From positions 556,572 through 620,571 of the forward strand of contig WFMF01000063.1 of the NCBI GenBank assembly GCA_011033025.1: a stretch of 64,000 nucleotides of DNA. The letters are read 5' to 3'. The notes under the pieces were generated by a model that had not been told where the DNA came from, made no database searches, and worked only from the letters and a program-made list of their open reading frames with translations. Made by a program: the position numbers and the translations under genes. Of this stretch, positions 43,687-56,762 are shown piece after piece. Numbering within the stretch: position 1 is the stretch's first letter; each line of letters begins with the position of its first letter. The DNA comes from Beroe forskalii (Eukaryota > Ctenophora > Nuda > Beroida > Beroidae).

Positions 43687-44249
43687 CAGATCACTCGATA
43701 TAGCCCAGGGCTGATTCCATGCCATCTTACTCCAGATCCCTGGAATTTGTTTTGATGTTTGTTAATTGACTCCCGACTCCCCCCCTCTTGTGACACTTCT
43801 TCACTTTATCATAGTCAAAAGAGCCAATAGAAGCTGCATCACCATTAACCCATCAAAAATTTGCAAAGTTATCTAAAAAGTGCATACTGCGTTGAAGTAT
43901 TTCAAATACGCAATTTTTGTCAACTTGAAAAAAATGGCGTATTTGAAATTTTGAAAATTACAAAGATGTGCCGTTGACGGTTGAAATGTCATTGTTGACA
44001 GTGATTGTTAGGGGCCAAACAATCTATCAGCCCCTAACGCTTAATTTTACTCGTGTTTTATTCCATTTATTGATTAAGGGACGGATGTTAAACTTTTTAT
44101 TTTATTAAACTTGAAGCGTTTTTTTGTTGATTTTTGTAAGATTTTTATGAGCTGATTGAACAAAGGATTCGGTTTGGAGATTATAAATATATTATGTTTG
44201 TTGATTTTACACCACTGATCTGACACATGAAGCAGCAGTGAGGAAATTT

Positions 44250-44506
44250 GGTATGTCTCCCATGTAAACGGGGCTGAGTGACGTCACAGATCTAAACGTC
44301 AATTTTTCTGTATCCTTAACCTAATAACCTAACCATGACCCTAACCAAAACCCTAACCTTAATCCTGACCCTAAACCTAACAAATCCTGAACCTAATCCC
44401 GACCCTGACGCTAACCTTTAAAGCGCTAGATGCGCTTAATTATATTTTTCTGAGTGACGTCATTGTCATAGATAATGAAGGCTTCCGTTTGCATGGGAGA
44501 TTAGCC
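44250..44506. mobile_element. 257-bp MITE with an 8-bp TSD
   Basis: Ends GGTATGTCTCCCATG... and ...CATGGGAGATTAGCC, flanked by the duplication GGAAATTT (44242-44249, 44507-44514). The subterminal GGGGCTGAGTGACGTCA motif is shared with the 3.3-kb foldback at 45201-48531. The interior (44318-44416) is a degenerate CCCTAACC-type repeat. An 8-bp TSD suggests the hAT superfamily. Confidence 0.75.
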
Positions 44507-44514
44507 GGAAATTT

Positions 44515-45188
44515 TACCAAAACTCTTAATTTCAATGCGTGGTTTAGATTGTCATATTATATTGTTTATATCCTTTATTACAATAGAGATGAATGTTTTC
44601 CCTTTGAAAAAAGACCTAGATTTTAGTCGGTGCATACGAAACCCCACCAGGACAAAACCCCGCCTTGAGAAAACTGGAATTGCACGTCAGGGACGCTCGT
44701 GCAGGAAATTACTAAAATTAGCACAAGCGTCTCTAACGCTCAATTTCGGCTCTATGGAGTAAGGTGGGGTTATGACCGTGTTATAGTGTACCACTGCATG
44801 CAAATTCATAGAATTTAGTGACCAATCCCTGTATGAAATCCTTTCTAATCGAAGTAAGTTGATAGAAATTTTTGCACAAGTTTGAAGTGATGAACAAATT
44901 TACGACAAGGTTTATTTCTGTGAAACGTAAAACGGAAAAAAGTTACAATTTGAAATTTGAAAACAATAAAGTAATAGTTAACAAATTACTGCGAAACTCA
45001 AACAAAACATATCTGGTTAAAAAGAATAAGGGCTAGGGAAATTAAAATTCCTCTCAATCAATTGACAATTAGTTAAAACATATTCCTCGTTTAAAACATG
45101 GGCAGAAAATATAAATCACAAAAAACCGACTCCTGAAAAATCAGTCTGCTCTGTGTATCAAATTTGTTAGTTTCTTTTAAAAATTGAA
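44515..45188. other. No gene or repeat seen
   Basis: AT-rich DNA between the MITE and the foldback element. The frame at 44535-44762 has no domain or splice context. Confidence 0.35.
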
Positions 45189-45200
45189 GATTTTTCAAAG

Positions 45201-48200
45201 GTCTCCCATGTAAACGGGGCTGAGTGACGTCATTTTTTGCCCTACTTTTTTTTCACGGCACCACTTATAGTTATTTATTCATGAAATTTCAAACTTATTT
45301 TGTGCGCGCACAACGTAGTTTTCCCATTTTTTAAAATAATTTTAATTTTTATAGTTATTTAAGAACAAGAACGGAACCGGAACTTAGATCTTAGAACAAA
45401 ATCGTAGAACTGGATTTAGATCTTAGAACAAGATCGTAGAACTGGATTTAGATCTTAGAACAAGATCATGGAACCGGAACAAGATCGTGGAACAGGATGG
45501 TAGAACTGGATTTAGATCTTGGAACAGGATCATGGAACCGGAACAAGATCGTGGAACAGGATCATAGAACTGGATTTAGATCTTGGAACAGGATCATGGA
45601 GCCAGAACAAGATCGTGGAACAGGATCGTAGAACTGGATTTAGATCTTGGAACAGGATCTTGGAACCGGAACAAGATCGTGGAACAGGATTTAGATCTTG
45701 GAACAGGATCGTGGAACAGGATCGTGGAACAGGATCGTGGAACAGGATCACGGAACCGGAACAAGATCGTGGAACAGGATCGTAGAACTGGATTTAGATC
45801 TTGGAACCGGATCGTGGAACTGGATTTAGATCTTGGAACAGGATCGTGGAAAAGGATCATAGAACTGGATTTAGATCTTGGAACAGGATCATGGAACTGG
45901 AACAAGATCTTGGAACAGGATCGTGGAACTGGATGTAGATCTTGGAACAGGATCTTGGAACCGGAACAAGATCGTGGAACAGGATTTAGATCTTGGAACA
46001 GGATCGTGGAACTGGAACAAGATCTTGGAACATGATCCTGGAACTGGATGTAGATCTTGGAACAGGATCACGGAACCGGAACAAGATCGTGGAACAGGAT
46101 CGTAGAACTGGATTTAGATCTTGGAACAGGATCGTGGAACTGGATTTAGATCTTGGAACAGGATCGTGGAAAAGGATCATAGAACTGGATTTAGATCTTG
46201 GAACAGGATCATGGAACTGGAACAAGATCTTGGAATAGGATCGTGGAACTGGATGTAGATCTTAGATCAGGATCACGGAACCGGAACAAGATCGTGGAAC
46301 AGGGTCGTAGAACTGGATTTAGATCTTGGAACCGGATCGTGGAACTGGATTTAAATCTTGGAACAGGATCGTGGAACTGGATTTAGATCTTGGAACAGGA
46401 TCGTAGAACTGGATTAAGATCTTGGAACCGGAACAAGATCGTGGAACAGGATTTAGATCTTGGAACAGGATCGTGGAACTGGATGTAGATCTTGGAACAG
46501 GATCATGGAACTGGAACAAGATCTTGGAACAGGATCGTAGAACTGGATTTAGATCTTGGAACAGGATCATGGAACCGGAACAAGATCTTGGAACAGGATC
46601 GTGGAACTGGATGTAGATCTTGTTCCGGTTCCGTGATCCTGTTCCAAGATCTACATCCAGTTTCACGATCCTGTTCCAAGATCTTGTTCCAGTTCCATGA
46701 TCCTGTTCCAAGATGTCAATCCAGTTCCACGATCCTTTCCACGATCTTGTCGATTCCGTGATCCCTGTTCCAAGATCCTGTTCCGGTTCCATGATAATGT
46801 TCTAGTGAGCTACGATCATTGATCTATGTTCACGATCTAGTGGGCTATGAGTATGTTCCTAAGATCTAAATCAGTTCCACGATCATTCAAGATTCAAATC
46901 CGTTCACGATCCTGTCCCGGTTCCATGATCTTGTTCTAGTGAGCTACGATCTATTGATCTATGTTCCACGATCTAGTGGGCTATGAGTATGTTCTAAGAT
47001 CTAAATCCAGTTCCACTATCAGCTGTTTCTAGATCTAAATTCAGGTACGATCTATTGATCTATCATATGTTCCACGATCTAAGATGTAGTGAGCTATGTT
47101 CTATAAGATCTAAATCCAGTTCCACGATCCTGTTCCAAGATCTAAATCCAGTTCTACGATCTTGTTGCACGATCTTGTTCCGGTTCCATGATCTTGTTCT
47201 AGTGTGCTACGATCTATTGATCTATGTTTCACGATCTAGTGAGCTATGTTCTACGATCCTGTTCCTAGATCTAAATCCAGTTCTACGATCCTGTTCCCCA
47301 CGATCTTGTTCGGCTCCATGATCCTGTTCCAAAGATCTAAATCCAGTTCTACGATCCTGTTCCACGATCTTGTTCCGGTTCCATGATCCTGTTCCAAGAT
47401 CTAAATCCAGTTCTACGATCCTGTTCCAAGATCTTGTTCCAGTTCCATGATCCTGTTCCAAGATCTTCATCCAGTTCCATGATCCTGTTCCAAGATCTAA
47501 ATCAGTTCCACGATCCTGTTCCAAGATCTGAAATCAGTTCTACGATCCTGTTCCACGATCTTGTTCCCGGTTCCGTGATCCTGTTCCAAGATCTACATCC
47601 AGTTCACGATCTGTTCGAAGATCTTGTTACAGTTCCATGATCCTGTTCCAAGATCTTAATCCAGTTCTACGATCCTTTTCCACGATCCTGTTCCAAGATC
47701 TAAATCCAGTTCCACGATCCTGTTCCAAGATCTAAATCCAGTTCTACGATCCTGTTCCACGATCTTGTTCCGGTTCCGTGATCCTGTTCCAAGATCTACA
47801 TTCGCAGTTCCACGATCCTGTTCCAAGATCTAAATCTGTTCCACGATCTTGTTCGGTTCCAAGATCCTGTTCAAGATCTACATCCAGTTCCACGATCCTG
47901 TTCCAAGATCTTGTTCAGTTCCATGATCCTGTTCAAGATCTAAATCCAGTTCTGATCCTTTCCACGATCCTGTTCCAAGATCTAAATCCAGTTCTACGAT
48001 CCTGTTACACGATCTTGTTCCGGTTCTGATCCTGTTCCAAGATCTACATCCAGTTCCACGATCTGTTCCAAGATCTTGTTCCAGTTCCACGATCCTGTTC
48101 CAAGATCTAAATCCTGTTCACGATCTTGTTCCGGTTCCAGATCCTGTTCCAAGATCTAAATCAGTTCTACGATCTGTTCCACGATCTTGTTCCGGCTCCA

Positions 48201-48531
48201 TGATCCTGTTCCAAGATCTAAATCAGTTCTACGATCCTGTTCCACGATCTTGTTCCGGTTCCATGAGATCCTGTTCCAAGATCTAAATCCAGTTCTACGA
48301 TCTTGTTCTAAAAGATCTAAATCCAGTTCTACGATCTTGTTCCTTGGGATCTAAGTTCCGGTTCCGTTCTTGTTCTTAAATAACTATAAAAATTAAAATT
48401 ATTTTAAAAAATGGGAAAACTACGTTGTGCACGCACAAAATAAGTTTGAAATTTCATGAATAAATAAGTGGTGCCGTGAAAAAAAAGTAGGGCAAAAAAT
48501 GACGTCACTCAGCCCCGTTTACATGGGAGAC
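45201..48531. mobile_element. 3.3-kb foldback element with inverted tandem arms
   Basis: Outer inverted repeats of about 185 bp (GTCTCCCATGTAAACGGGGC...) are the same family as the MITE at 44250. Between them, two long arrays of a ~32-bp unit (GGAACAGGATCGTGGAACTG, GATTTAGATCTT) face each other, with the turn at about 46618/46619. The left array (45361-46618) is regular; the right (46619-48360) is more degenerate. AGATTTTT flanks both sides (45188-45195, 48537-48544), but the following CAAAG is also shared. All ORFs here (EQDRGTG-type) are repeat artefacts. No transposase. Confidence 0.85.
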
Positions 48532-48567
48532 ATACCAGATTTTTCAAAGTTTCTAGGGTTCTGGGGG

Positions 48568-51500
48568 CTAAGGCCAGTCGTCGATGTCTGCTATGACTGA
48601 AGGCGGAACCCCGGCTGACTCTACAATCCAGAAGTGCGGTGAGAGGTCCTTGACAGAGGCATATTCGTCCTGTGAAATGGCTGATATCTCCACATTGCCC
48701 TCCAGCAGTGAGATTATGTCAAAGAACTCAAGGCCGTCTCTGTACTTGTCAAAACTATCCGGTTCTCTGAAATAATGATAGGGGGTTTAGAAGTTTAAGA
48801 AATTCAATATTAGGGGATAAAATAATGGAGAAAAGTGATTTTGACGGAATTCAAAGTAATTTTGATGAAATTTAAACGAAATTTGACATGTGAAATTCAA
48901 GAAATTGACGCTTCGTTTCTAGGCCTAATTTCTACTCGACCGCGCGCGGTACTTACGTGGCGTTCCTGTCACAGTCGATGTCCTCTGCGCGCCCCTTTCT
49001 GTTTGGATTTTGCGTCGCGCCTTCCGCAAACCAATGCTCTTCCATCGCTTTTTGCAGAGAATTGCCACTTTTGGAACTGTGTACCTGACCGTGGAAAATC
49101 CAGGATTAGATCAATTCACAGCTTTCACAAAATTTTGAAAAACTCGAGTTAAGAGAGGGAACATGCTTCATTTCAATCGCTTTTCTTGATTACTGAAACA
49201 AATTGTTATGCCTAATAGTTTTATGCAGTGATGAGAGTTTCATAGAATTAGACACTGCCTTTTGTTACATTTCACAATTACCCTACAGTATTACCCTACA
49301 TTACCCTACAGTATTGTGGTATGACTGCTGAGGCCATTACAGTCCTCAGAGTATTACCAATCTTTAGATCATCAGAGCTCATTTTAAAGAAAGGCAGCAC
49401 TATTTCTCAAATATAAAATATATTTATTCTATATATTGATTGTGAAAGTGCCAAGAAATTAATAAATAATTGTTTACCTGGAATAAATAATTGTTTACCT
49501 CACAGGATTGAAGCAAATTAAACCATAAGAATTACCATTTGGAGTGCATCCACATTAAGTCCGTTAGTCAGGTTGCGTAGCCAGTGTTCACAAGACTTGT
49601 AGAGAGCTCCCTTGTAAAACACCATGCCATCGTCTTCTAATGACGCAAAGACTTTCTCATTGTGAAATGATGGAGTGGTTATCATAAGGGGCGGTGTTAG
49701 AGTATCATTCATTGCAGACAAACAGAACAGAGACAGAAACAGAAACATGTCACGAAAGGTAGAAGGGAAAGGATGAAAAAGGTCAAGAAATTGTACAAAC
49801 CCAATCCATACACACTCAGTACAGTATACATACTACACACTGTACACAGTATGTACAATATACATATAAGTACAATGTACTATACGAAACTTACATTATC
49901 TATAGTTGTGTACACTGAATCAAGCCCTGTGTCCACATCTCCCTTTGCAATAAGAAACTCCACAACTCTCTCAACCACCACATTGACCTGCAAATAAAGA
50001 GAGTAAATTGACCTGAAAACACGGCGATAAGAAAGTGTCAACTGTCTGCTGAAATGTGACGCGTTTAACTGAAATATAGAGAGGTTAAAGATCAAAGCAT
50101 AGATCAAACGATAAAAACATACATCAAACGATCAAAGCATCAACCATAAACATTGAACACCATAAGCCGTGCTATTTTTGTTTATTTTCTAGTTTCTACT
50201 TTTCTACTGTGTAACATTTGCCAACATTTGCAGGCCTGGAAGTTTCATTCCTATCTGAATATCTTAGTATCTTACACCCTGATCTTACCTGGCTTGGGAC
50301 TGTAAGACAAGGTATCTGAGGAGTCTCTACACTTGTCTCCATTCTCTGTACTGCTGCAGGGCTACCTGTCTCAACTTGAGACACTTGAGACATTCTCTCC
50401 TGAGACATTCTCTCCTGAGACAGTCTCTCCAGCACAGGATCAGGGTAGTTAGAAAAGGAGTCTCCAATAGTCGAGTCCTTTTCTTGAGACCTGGAATACC
50501 GACAACGTTAAAAGAAAGCAAGAATGCAAAAACTAGAACATAAGACCAATATAAGACCAAAACAAATTAAGAATTTATGATAATTTCTTAATTCACGCGG
50601 CCTGAATGCTTAAATTTCTGCTTATTAATTTCCAGTACCTTGCAGCAGGGGAGATGTGTATATCCTCCAGTTGAGACAATGCTCTTTGAGCTGTTACCCT
50701 GGCAACGAACTGCTCTGGGGTCCTGTACTTTACATTACGGATCTTAATCTCCTTAAATGGGCATTACTTCTTTTACTACTTCAACTTTACAACGCTACTT
50801 TATACTTATACACAAGCAAATTTAAGAGTTCTGATGATAGGTACATTTTAAGTGCTTAAGTGGTCACTAGTCACTCACTGTGTGGAAACTCGCCAGTCTC
50901 ATTTGGGTTTTAAAGAATTGTCTAACGCGCTACTTTTTACTACATTATCCAATGCTCGTAATGTTATTTCAATTATTGATGCAGTTCATAACAAACACTC
51001 AAACAGTTCATGTTACTTTACTGGTTCGGCACGTGAGTCAATATGTTCGTTATCACTTCAGCACTTTATCACTTCAGGTCTTGATATAAAATTATATTGT
51101 ACCAAGTGTAATCCATTTAATGGCCACTTGTTCTCTTGTTTCCTATTTATATCCTAATTTCAGCAGTCACGTATTCCTTATCTCTTGAAATCTTGACATA
51201 ATAATATGTCGTGATTATACCCAAGTTAGCTAGATTGGTAAATAGTTTATTAGTTTATTATTTTATCTCTTATCATGGTCAAGCGGGTTTTATGTTGCTT
51301 GAAAATCTCAGAAGCTTACTTTCTAAGTAAGCCAATTCAGTTTTTTTTTATTAATAAAACGCACACTTCGCAAGTGTCTCAGTTTTCGTTACAATAGTTT
51401 AGGGTCCTTTACTCTTTTTCCTTACTCTGGTAATCCTTATTTTAACATCCAACCCCCTAGAGGCTGGAATACTCACTCACCTTAACAAGAGGAGAAGGGT

Positions 51501-52545
51501 AAGTGATAAGTTGCTGTGAGTTGCTAGGTGTTGTCATAGCAACCACCCCTCTCGTCTCCATAGCAACACCCCCCTCTGGAGTACAAGTCGCCATGTCTCT
51601 GGTTGCAGTGGGTTTCTTCACTTGAGGGGTGATGTAGGGGTTCAGAGTGGCTGAGTCTGGGTTCTGTAGAGCGAGTGGAGACAGAGTGGGTCTGATGAGG
51701 GGTGAGGAGGGGAGGGTGGGTTTAGAGAGAGGTGAGGCAGGAGAGAGGGTGGGGAATGATGATTTGGGGAGCGTTCCAGTGGGTTTACTATGTTTCCGAG
51801 GAGGGGTTGGTTTGCGGTGGGGTGGAGTAGCAGGTGATTCGCCCTTCAGTCGTCGTACAGCAGTAGGAAGGGGCGGGGTACCGGAGAATGGTGTCTTCTG
51901 AAGTTGGATTGTATTATCAATTTGAATGCTTAAATACAAAACTTGGGAAAGGAATTCCAATAAGGTAAAAAGAGTTTCAATTGATTTTATGACCATCGGC
52001 CAAAAAGATGAACCCAATACTTTCAATAAGAAACAAACTTTACCTGCGAATTCATCTGAGATTGATACGACTGAGAATTCCAATTATTCTGAGTCTGAGG
52101 ATTCCAACTCCCGATCCCCTGAGACTGGGAACTCCAAGCCACAGCCACTGGGTTTTCCCCTCTTTCAATACTGCGTCTCTGACTTCTGAAGAAGTCCTCA
52201 ATGACCCTCTTCTCCTTGTTATCTGCCTTGTGCCAGTAGGGGTCTCTTCCTGCTATGTTGTCAGGTGGTCTGGGCTGGATCAGTCGCAGTCCTTGTGCAG
52301 ACGCCGGGTTCTGTACTGACTGTTGCTTTGGTAACTGTTGCTGTACTGACTGTTGCTGGGGTAACTGTTGCTTTGGTAACTGTTGCTGTACTGACTGTTG
52401 CTTTGGTAACTGTTGCTTTGGTAACTGTTGCTTTGGTAACAGTTGCTTTGGTATCTGTTGCTGGGGTAATTGTTGCTTAGCAACAGTCCGAGGAAGCTGC
52501 TGTTGTGCTTCCCTCAGATTTACGGCTTCTCCCTGAATAACGCAC
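48568..52545 (-). CDS. Gln/Pro-rich protein of unknown family, eight exons (5' end missing)
   Basis: Minus-strand exons in order: 52545-52044, 51897-51481, 50751-50639, 50490-50289, 49987-49895, 49655-49536, 49084-48957, 48766-48568. All seven junctions agree in phase and sum to about 590 codons. The first exon has a Gln-rich repeat (QQLPKQ units) then GRDPYWHKADNKEKRVIEDF. The second is Pro/Ser/Thr-rich. Later exons appear folded: TPEQFVARVTAQRALSQLED, VVERVVEFLIAKGDVDTG, YKGALYKSCEHWLRNL, YRDGLEFFDIISLLEG; the end is VIADIDDWP and TAG. A duplicated SQERM motif lies in exon 4. I do not recognise the family. The exon 6 acceptor follows a ~100-bp AG-free tract. At least one 5' exon is missing. 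Confidence 0.72.
52280..52500 (-). repeat. In-frame (QQLPKQ)n coding minisatellite
   Basis: Roughly ten 18-bp units encoding QQLPKQ or QQSVQ. On the plus strand they read AACTGTTGCTTTGGTAACTG. The words GTTGCTTTGGTAAC resemble the X-box but lack the central AT. Part of the first visible exon of the Gln/Pro-rich gene. Confidence 0.85.
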
Positions 52546-52599
52546 CTGAAATAATTATTTGGTAAATAAATTACAATACTTTATTTACGAAATACCATT

Positions 52600-53800
52600 A
52601 TAATATGATCAAGATTCAATTCTTTTTACCTTACTCTCTTATTCTCTTATGATTACTTTATTATTTCATTGCTGGGTCACGTACAGAAATTCATTGGTTG
52701 GAGCAGACAGGCGTTTTAAATTCAATCATACAATACGTTTAATAATCGAACTATAGCTAGAGAATGATGATAGTCCGTGTCCTCACATGTTTTACCAGTA
52801 TCTGCACACACTGAATAGAGGTTCGGGTGTGACGTCATTATCAAGGTTTAGAATGTGGTATTTTGTGACGTAGAGTGGCATATCTCCCTTCCCGTGGTCG
52901 GGTAGACACTCGTTCATTGTCTCTGAACAGCAGTATAGACTTATAGAGCAGTGTTAAGGTTTACGAGTGGCGTATTACCCTGACCTATTCAACATCCATT
53001 GACCAATCATAACACGAGATTACGGTCAACTCGCATGCTGATTGGTCGATGTCAAATGATTGCCCTAGTCTATACTAACCTACTCAACATACTATAACAA
53101 TCATAATAATTTATTATATTGCCCGATGATAATGTTTAACTAAACAATGAATATTGAATATTCCTCATATATTGCTTGGTTTAACAGCCTATTCAACTGA
53201 TGATTGCCACGCAACGCTAAAGAGGTATGGACTATGGAGTATTCAGACCATTCTTTTTGTCAATCTTCTCCCACTAATTCTACAACACCACTGGTTCGGG
53301 GACTCAGGGTTTATTTTCAAGGCTTTATAAGTTTATTCGCAAAAAATTTCTCGCATCCCTATTTTCCTTTTGGTATCCGACGTACAGAACAATAATATAG
53401 AGATGTTAGGTTATAGGTACGCTTAGAACTTGAGGGGTGATCAAGCCACGCAGCGTATTCAAGTTCAATAATTTAGTAATTTTCAGTAACGTCAACACTC
53501 AACGCTTTTTTCCCAAGTGAGTGTGACATTACAAAGTCTTAAGTCATTAGTCTTGTACTTACTCAAGTGGCAAGTACCATCAGTTAAACCGCTCAAACAC
53601 CAGGGCAAATAACAATAAAGCAATAAGCTAATCTGCTGTACCTTGGTACCTATAACATTCTACGTCTACTTTCACGTATACTTAGAGCGCTAGGCGTCCC
53701 TAATTTCCTTCATAATTAGATTGCTACTAGGACGTAGATTTGTTCAACACAGCATTCGTTTTACTGTTATTGCAGGAGCATGTGTTATCTGGTGCAGTCG
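52600..53800. other. Upstream flank of the Gln/Pro-rich gene
   Basis: Contains a CRE-GATA composite (TGACGTCATTATCA at 52830-52843). The missing 5' exon and promoter may lie here or further right. No frame is convincing. Confidence 0.35.
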
Positions 53801-53804
53801 TGCA

Positions 53805-53985
53805 GATAGTTTGTAGCTTTGGATCTATCTCATTTTACTGTTATTGCCGGACATTGTTTACAGATCTGAGTGCAGATCTGAGTGCAGATAGTTTGTAGCT
53901 TTGGATCTATCTCATTTTACTGTTATTGCCGGACATTGTTTACAGATCTGAGTGCAGATCTGAGTGCAGATAGTTTGTAGCTGTG
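53805..53985. repeat. ~83-bp tandem duplication
   Basis: GATAGTTTGTAGCTTTGGAT, CTATCTCATTTTACTGTTAT and TGCCGGACATTGTTTACAGA occur twice, followed by a partial third copy. Confidence 0.8.
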
Positions 53986-53989
53986 ACTC

Positions 53990-56754
53990 AACCAATGACT
54001 TTCTCTTGTAACTACCTGTAACCTGACTTAATAAAATCTAAAATACCTAAGATATTCCGATATTCTGTCCCAAAATGTGATAATTCAGTAATTATATCGT
54101 TACCAGTTATATTCATTTTCTCAATTCTCAGTGCCTCAAATGTTGGTAGGTAGGTAGGGCACAATCCTGTTCTTTTTCATTTTTATTATAGATTGCTTGG
54201 GTTGCATGACCAGCTGGCCATGGGCCATTCCTATTTAAATTTATATCATAGTTCTATAGTAGTTCTATAAATAAAGTGGGTAGGTACATAAGTGCCTGAC
54301 AATGACTTGTTCCTTTGTGCGCTCCTTTTTCTGGGTGTGCCATAAAATCTATGGAATCGGGGAGCTCATGACTTTTTAATGATTTAAGTAGGGTGTAGGT
54401 ATAAGGTACCTATAGCTCTATAGGTACCTACCTTGGTTAAAAACTCATATCCCATGAGAGTTTATGTTGGTTATACTTTTATACATTGGTTAGATGGGTT
54501 ATGAATTGAGTACCTTTTTATAAGCTATTTCAGTTTCATCTGACTATCTAAGATATGTATCTCAGATTCTGAGACTGCATAAGAAAAGGCTAATGATTTA
54601 ACTAGATTTCTTGGGAGAAGGGATTGCTCGAGACTCCTTAATTGTTGCAGGCTCCTTTTTTTGTTAACTTTCCATGATCTGAAAACTTATTGGTACTGGG
54701 TACTTGGTAGGGTTAATAGGCGCAGGTCCTGGCAAGTTGCGATGAATAATGAGTGCTGATAATAGGATTATGTTGTTATTGGGCCCCGATTGCTGAACTA
54801 CCAATTTCCTGAGTCCCAAATAATATTAAATAGCTCTTGAATAATGACATATTCAAAGGTTTCATGGCCCCAGATGTCCCCTCTTCTTGCAAGTTATAAG
54901 GACTAGAGTTCTTAAGTTGTGTTAATGAGTTAATGCTGCGCGTACAAAGTACCAAGTAAGTAGGAATAGGTGATTGAGTGTCATAATTTCTCTGTTCTAC
55001 ACTATAATGATGCTTACGTCACAAGTTCACCATTTTGCGCTATGATAATGACGTCACTCTTTCCCAGCTATTGTTTGTGGCTCATTTAAAGAGTATAAAA
55101 AGTATACCGTATTATGAAATGAGAATTGAGAATTGAGTAGAATTAAAACGAGAGGTAGGTACACGATACTCCGTCAGCAGATCATATTGTATTGTATTTT
55201 CATATCGTATTTCTTTCCTGAACTCTTCATGTAACTTTCTTTGCTGCGGTAATCATTTGGTCCGTGGTGCGTGATACAGTAGCACAAATTAGGTTTAACT
55301 TGATTTTATCTCATAAAATGATAATATTATCCAATAAAGGGATATTTCTCAGGCTAAGCCAAGATTAATAAAGAACCAAGTTCATTTTCAACATTCTATA
55401 TTTTAGTATTTTAGCATTTTCATGATATTCTCCATTGACCTTTGTTCTTTTGTTCGCATTTTCGTGTCATTATTATTATCCGACAGGGCGCTGTCGAAAT
55501 ACTTGGAGGTCTTCTCTGTCTTATGAAGCCGATAGAAATATGTCTTATCATTTCATATACCTATAAATAGGTACTTAAATATTTTATTCAAATATCTCCC
55601 TTATAATAGACGTATCTTTTCATGATATTGCCCTTGTCATTGTTCCTCTGTAAACACCAGTAGATTGGTAGGTAGGTACCTCTCTAATAAACATCGCCAG
55701 TCTCGCACAGCAACATAATAGGTACTCTGTTGCTCGAGGGAGCCTCTGGGTCGGCAGAACATCACCTCTCACATAAGTGATCATTATGACGTCATTATCA
55801 CAACTTAACGTGGAGCGTAGAAGACGTTACACCTTCTCCATTCAGTGTGTTACCCCTGATATCTCCAGCCGCTTTGCACCCGTGTGTCATTGTGTACTGT
55901 ATTGATATTGTGTGGGAAACGGAGAAGTGTGTATCGTGCTGTGTACCTGCAATGTAGTTAGGTATAGTGCTTTAGTTATGTTGTTAGTTTTGTGTAATTC
56001 CTGATTTCCAATGTAGTTGGTGCTGTAGTTAATATGTTGCATATTTCCAATGTAAGAATGTACTAGTCAGAGCTGTAGTTATCATCTTGTTAGTTTTATT
56101 GCATATTTCCAATGTAGTTAGTCTGTTGTTTTAAATACAGTACAAAGTTACTTCTTAAATACAGTTACAAAGTTAGTTTTGTAGCTGGAACATAAAAGGC
56201 TATCAATTGAGGTTTTCTAACTTCAGATGGTAAGAGCTTTGGATATGCCTACAGCTTTGTATTGTTTATTATATGGCTCCCAAGCCCTTATTTGCTATCA
56301 TGTACATGGTAGTATTGAAGGGTTACTAACCTGAACCAGGTTAATAACCCTTTATATTGAGTCCCTGAGACGGGTTATTAGTCCAGATCGACCGAATAAC
56401 CCCAACGACATTAAGAGTAAATTTTATCATTTGAACAATCTTAATTTTGGCTGCATAATCACATTCGTCGCAACAGCAATTAGAGCTTCTCAAAGTCAGA
56501 GGAGTCAAAAATTAGGTGCTCTAAATCAGTCTTAACGAAATTCATGATAGCAAACGGCGATTGAAACACATACTGTTCATCCGGGCTTACAATTTATTTC
56601 CGGTATCACGGTTTGACATGATTCTGTACTCGAGAATCGAGATTCGAGATGAATCATGAACCACAATTAGAATGTTAAAACTTTCTGCCAAACAAATTAG
56701 CGGTAGACTCTTATAGCGTCATTATCAAGCGTATAAGTAGCGAATTCAAAGTAC
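53990..56754. other. Intergenic; scattered regulatory-like motifs and weak repeats
   Basis: CRE-GATA composites at 55043-55056 (reversed) and 55787-55800. Short GGTAGGTAGGTACC runs near 54140, 54400 and 55670. A degenerate ~70-bp repeat (TTTCCAATGTAGTTAG) lies at 55940-56130. No gene supported. Confidence 0.4.
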
Positions 56755-56762
56755 CGACCAAG

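Noticed and set aside
44318-44416. Telomere-like CCCTAA repeats
   Set aside because: Degenerate, short and located inside a MITE. Not a telomere.
45519-48090. Many long open frames with EQDRGTG or FHDPVPRS repeats
   Set aside because: They follow from the 32-bp tandem unit being open in several frames on both strands. No gene signals.
51926-52536. Plus-strand Cys/Asn-rich and Val-rich frames (CCFGNCC, VTVALVTV)
   Set aside because: Antisense readings of the (QQLPKQ)n coding repeat of the minus-strand gene.
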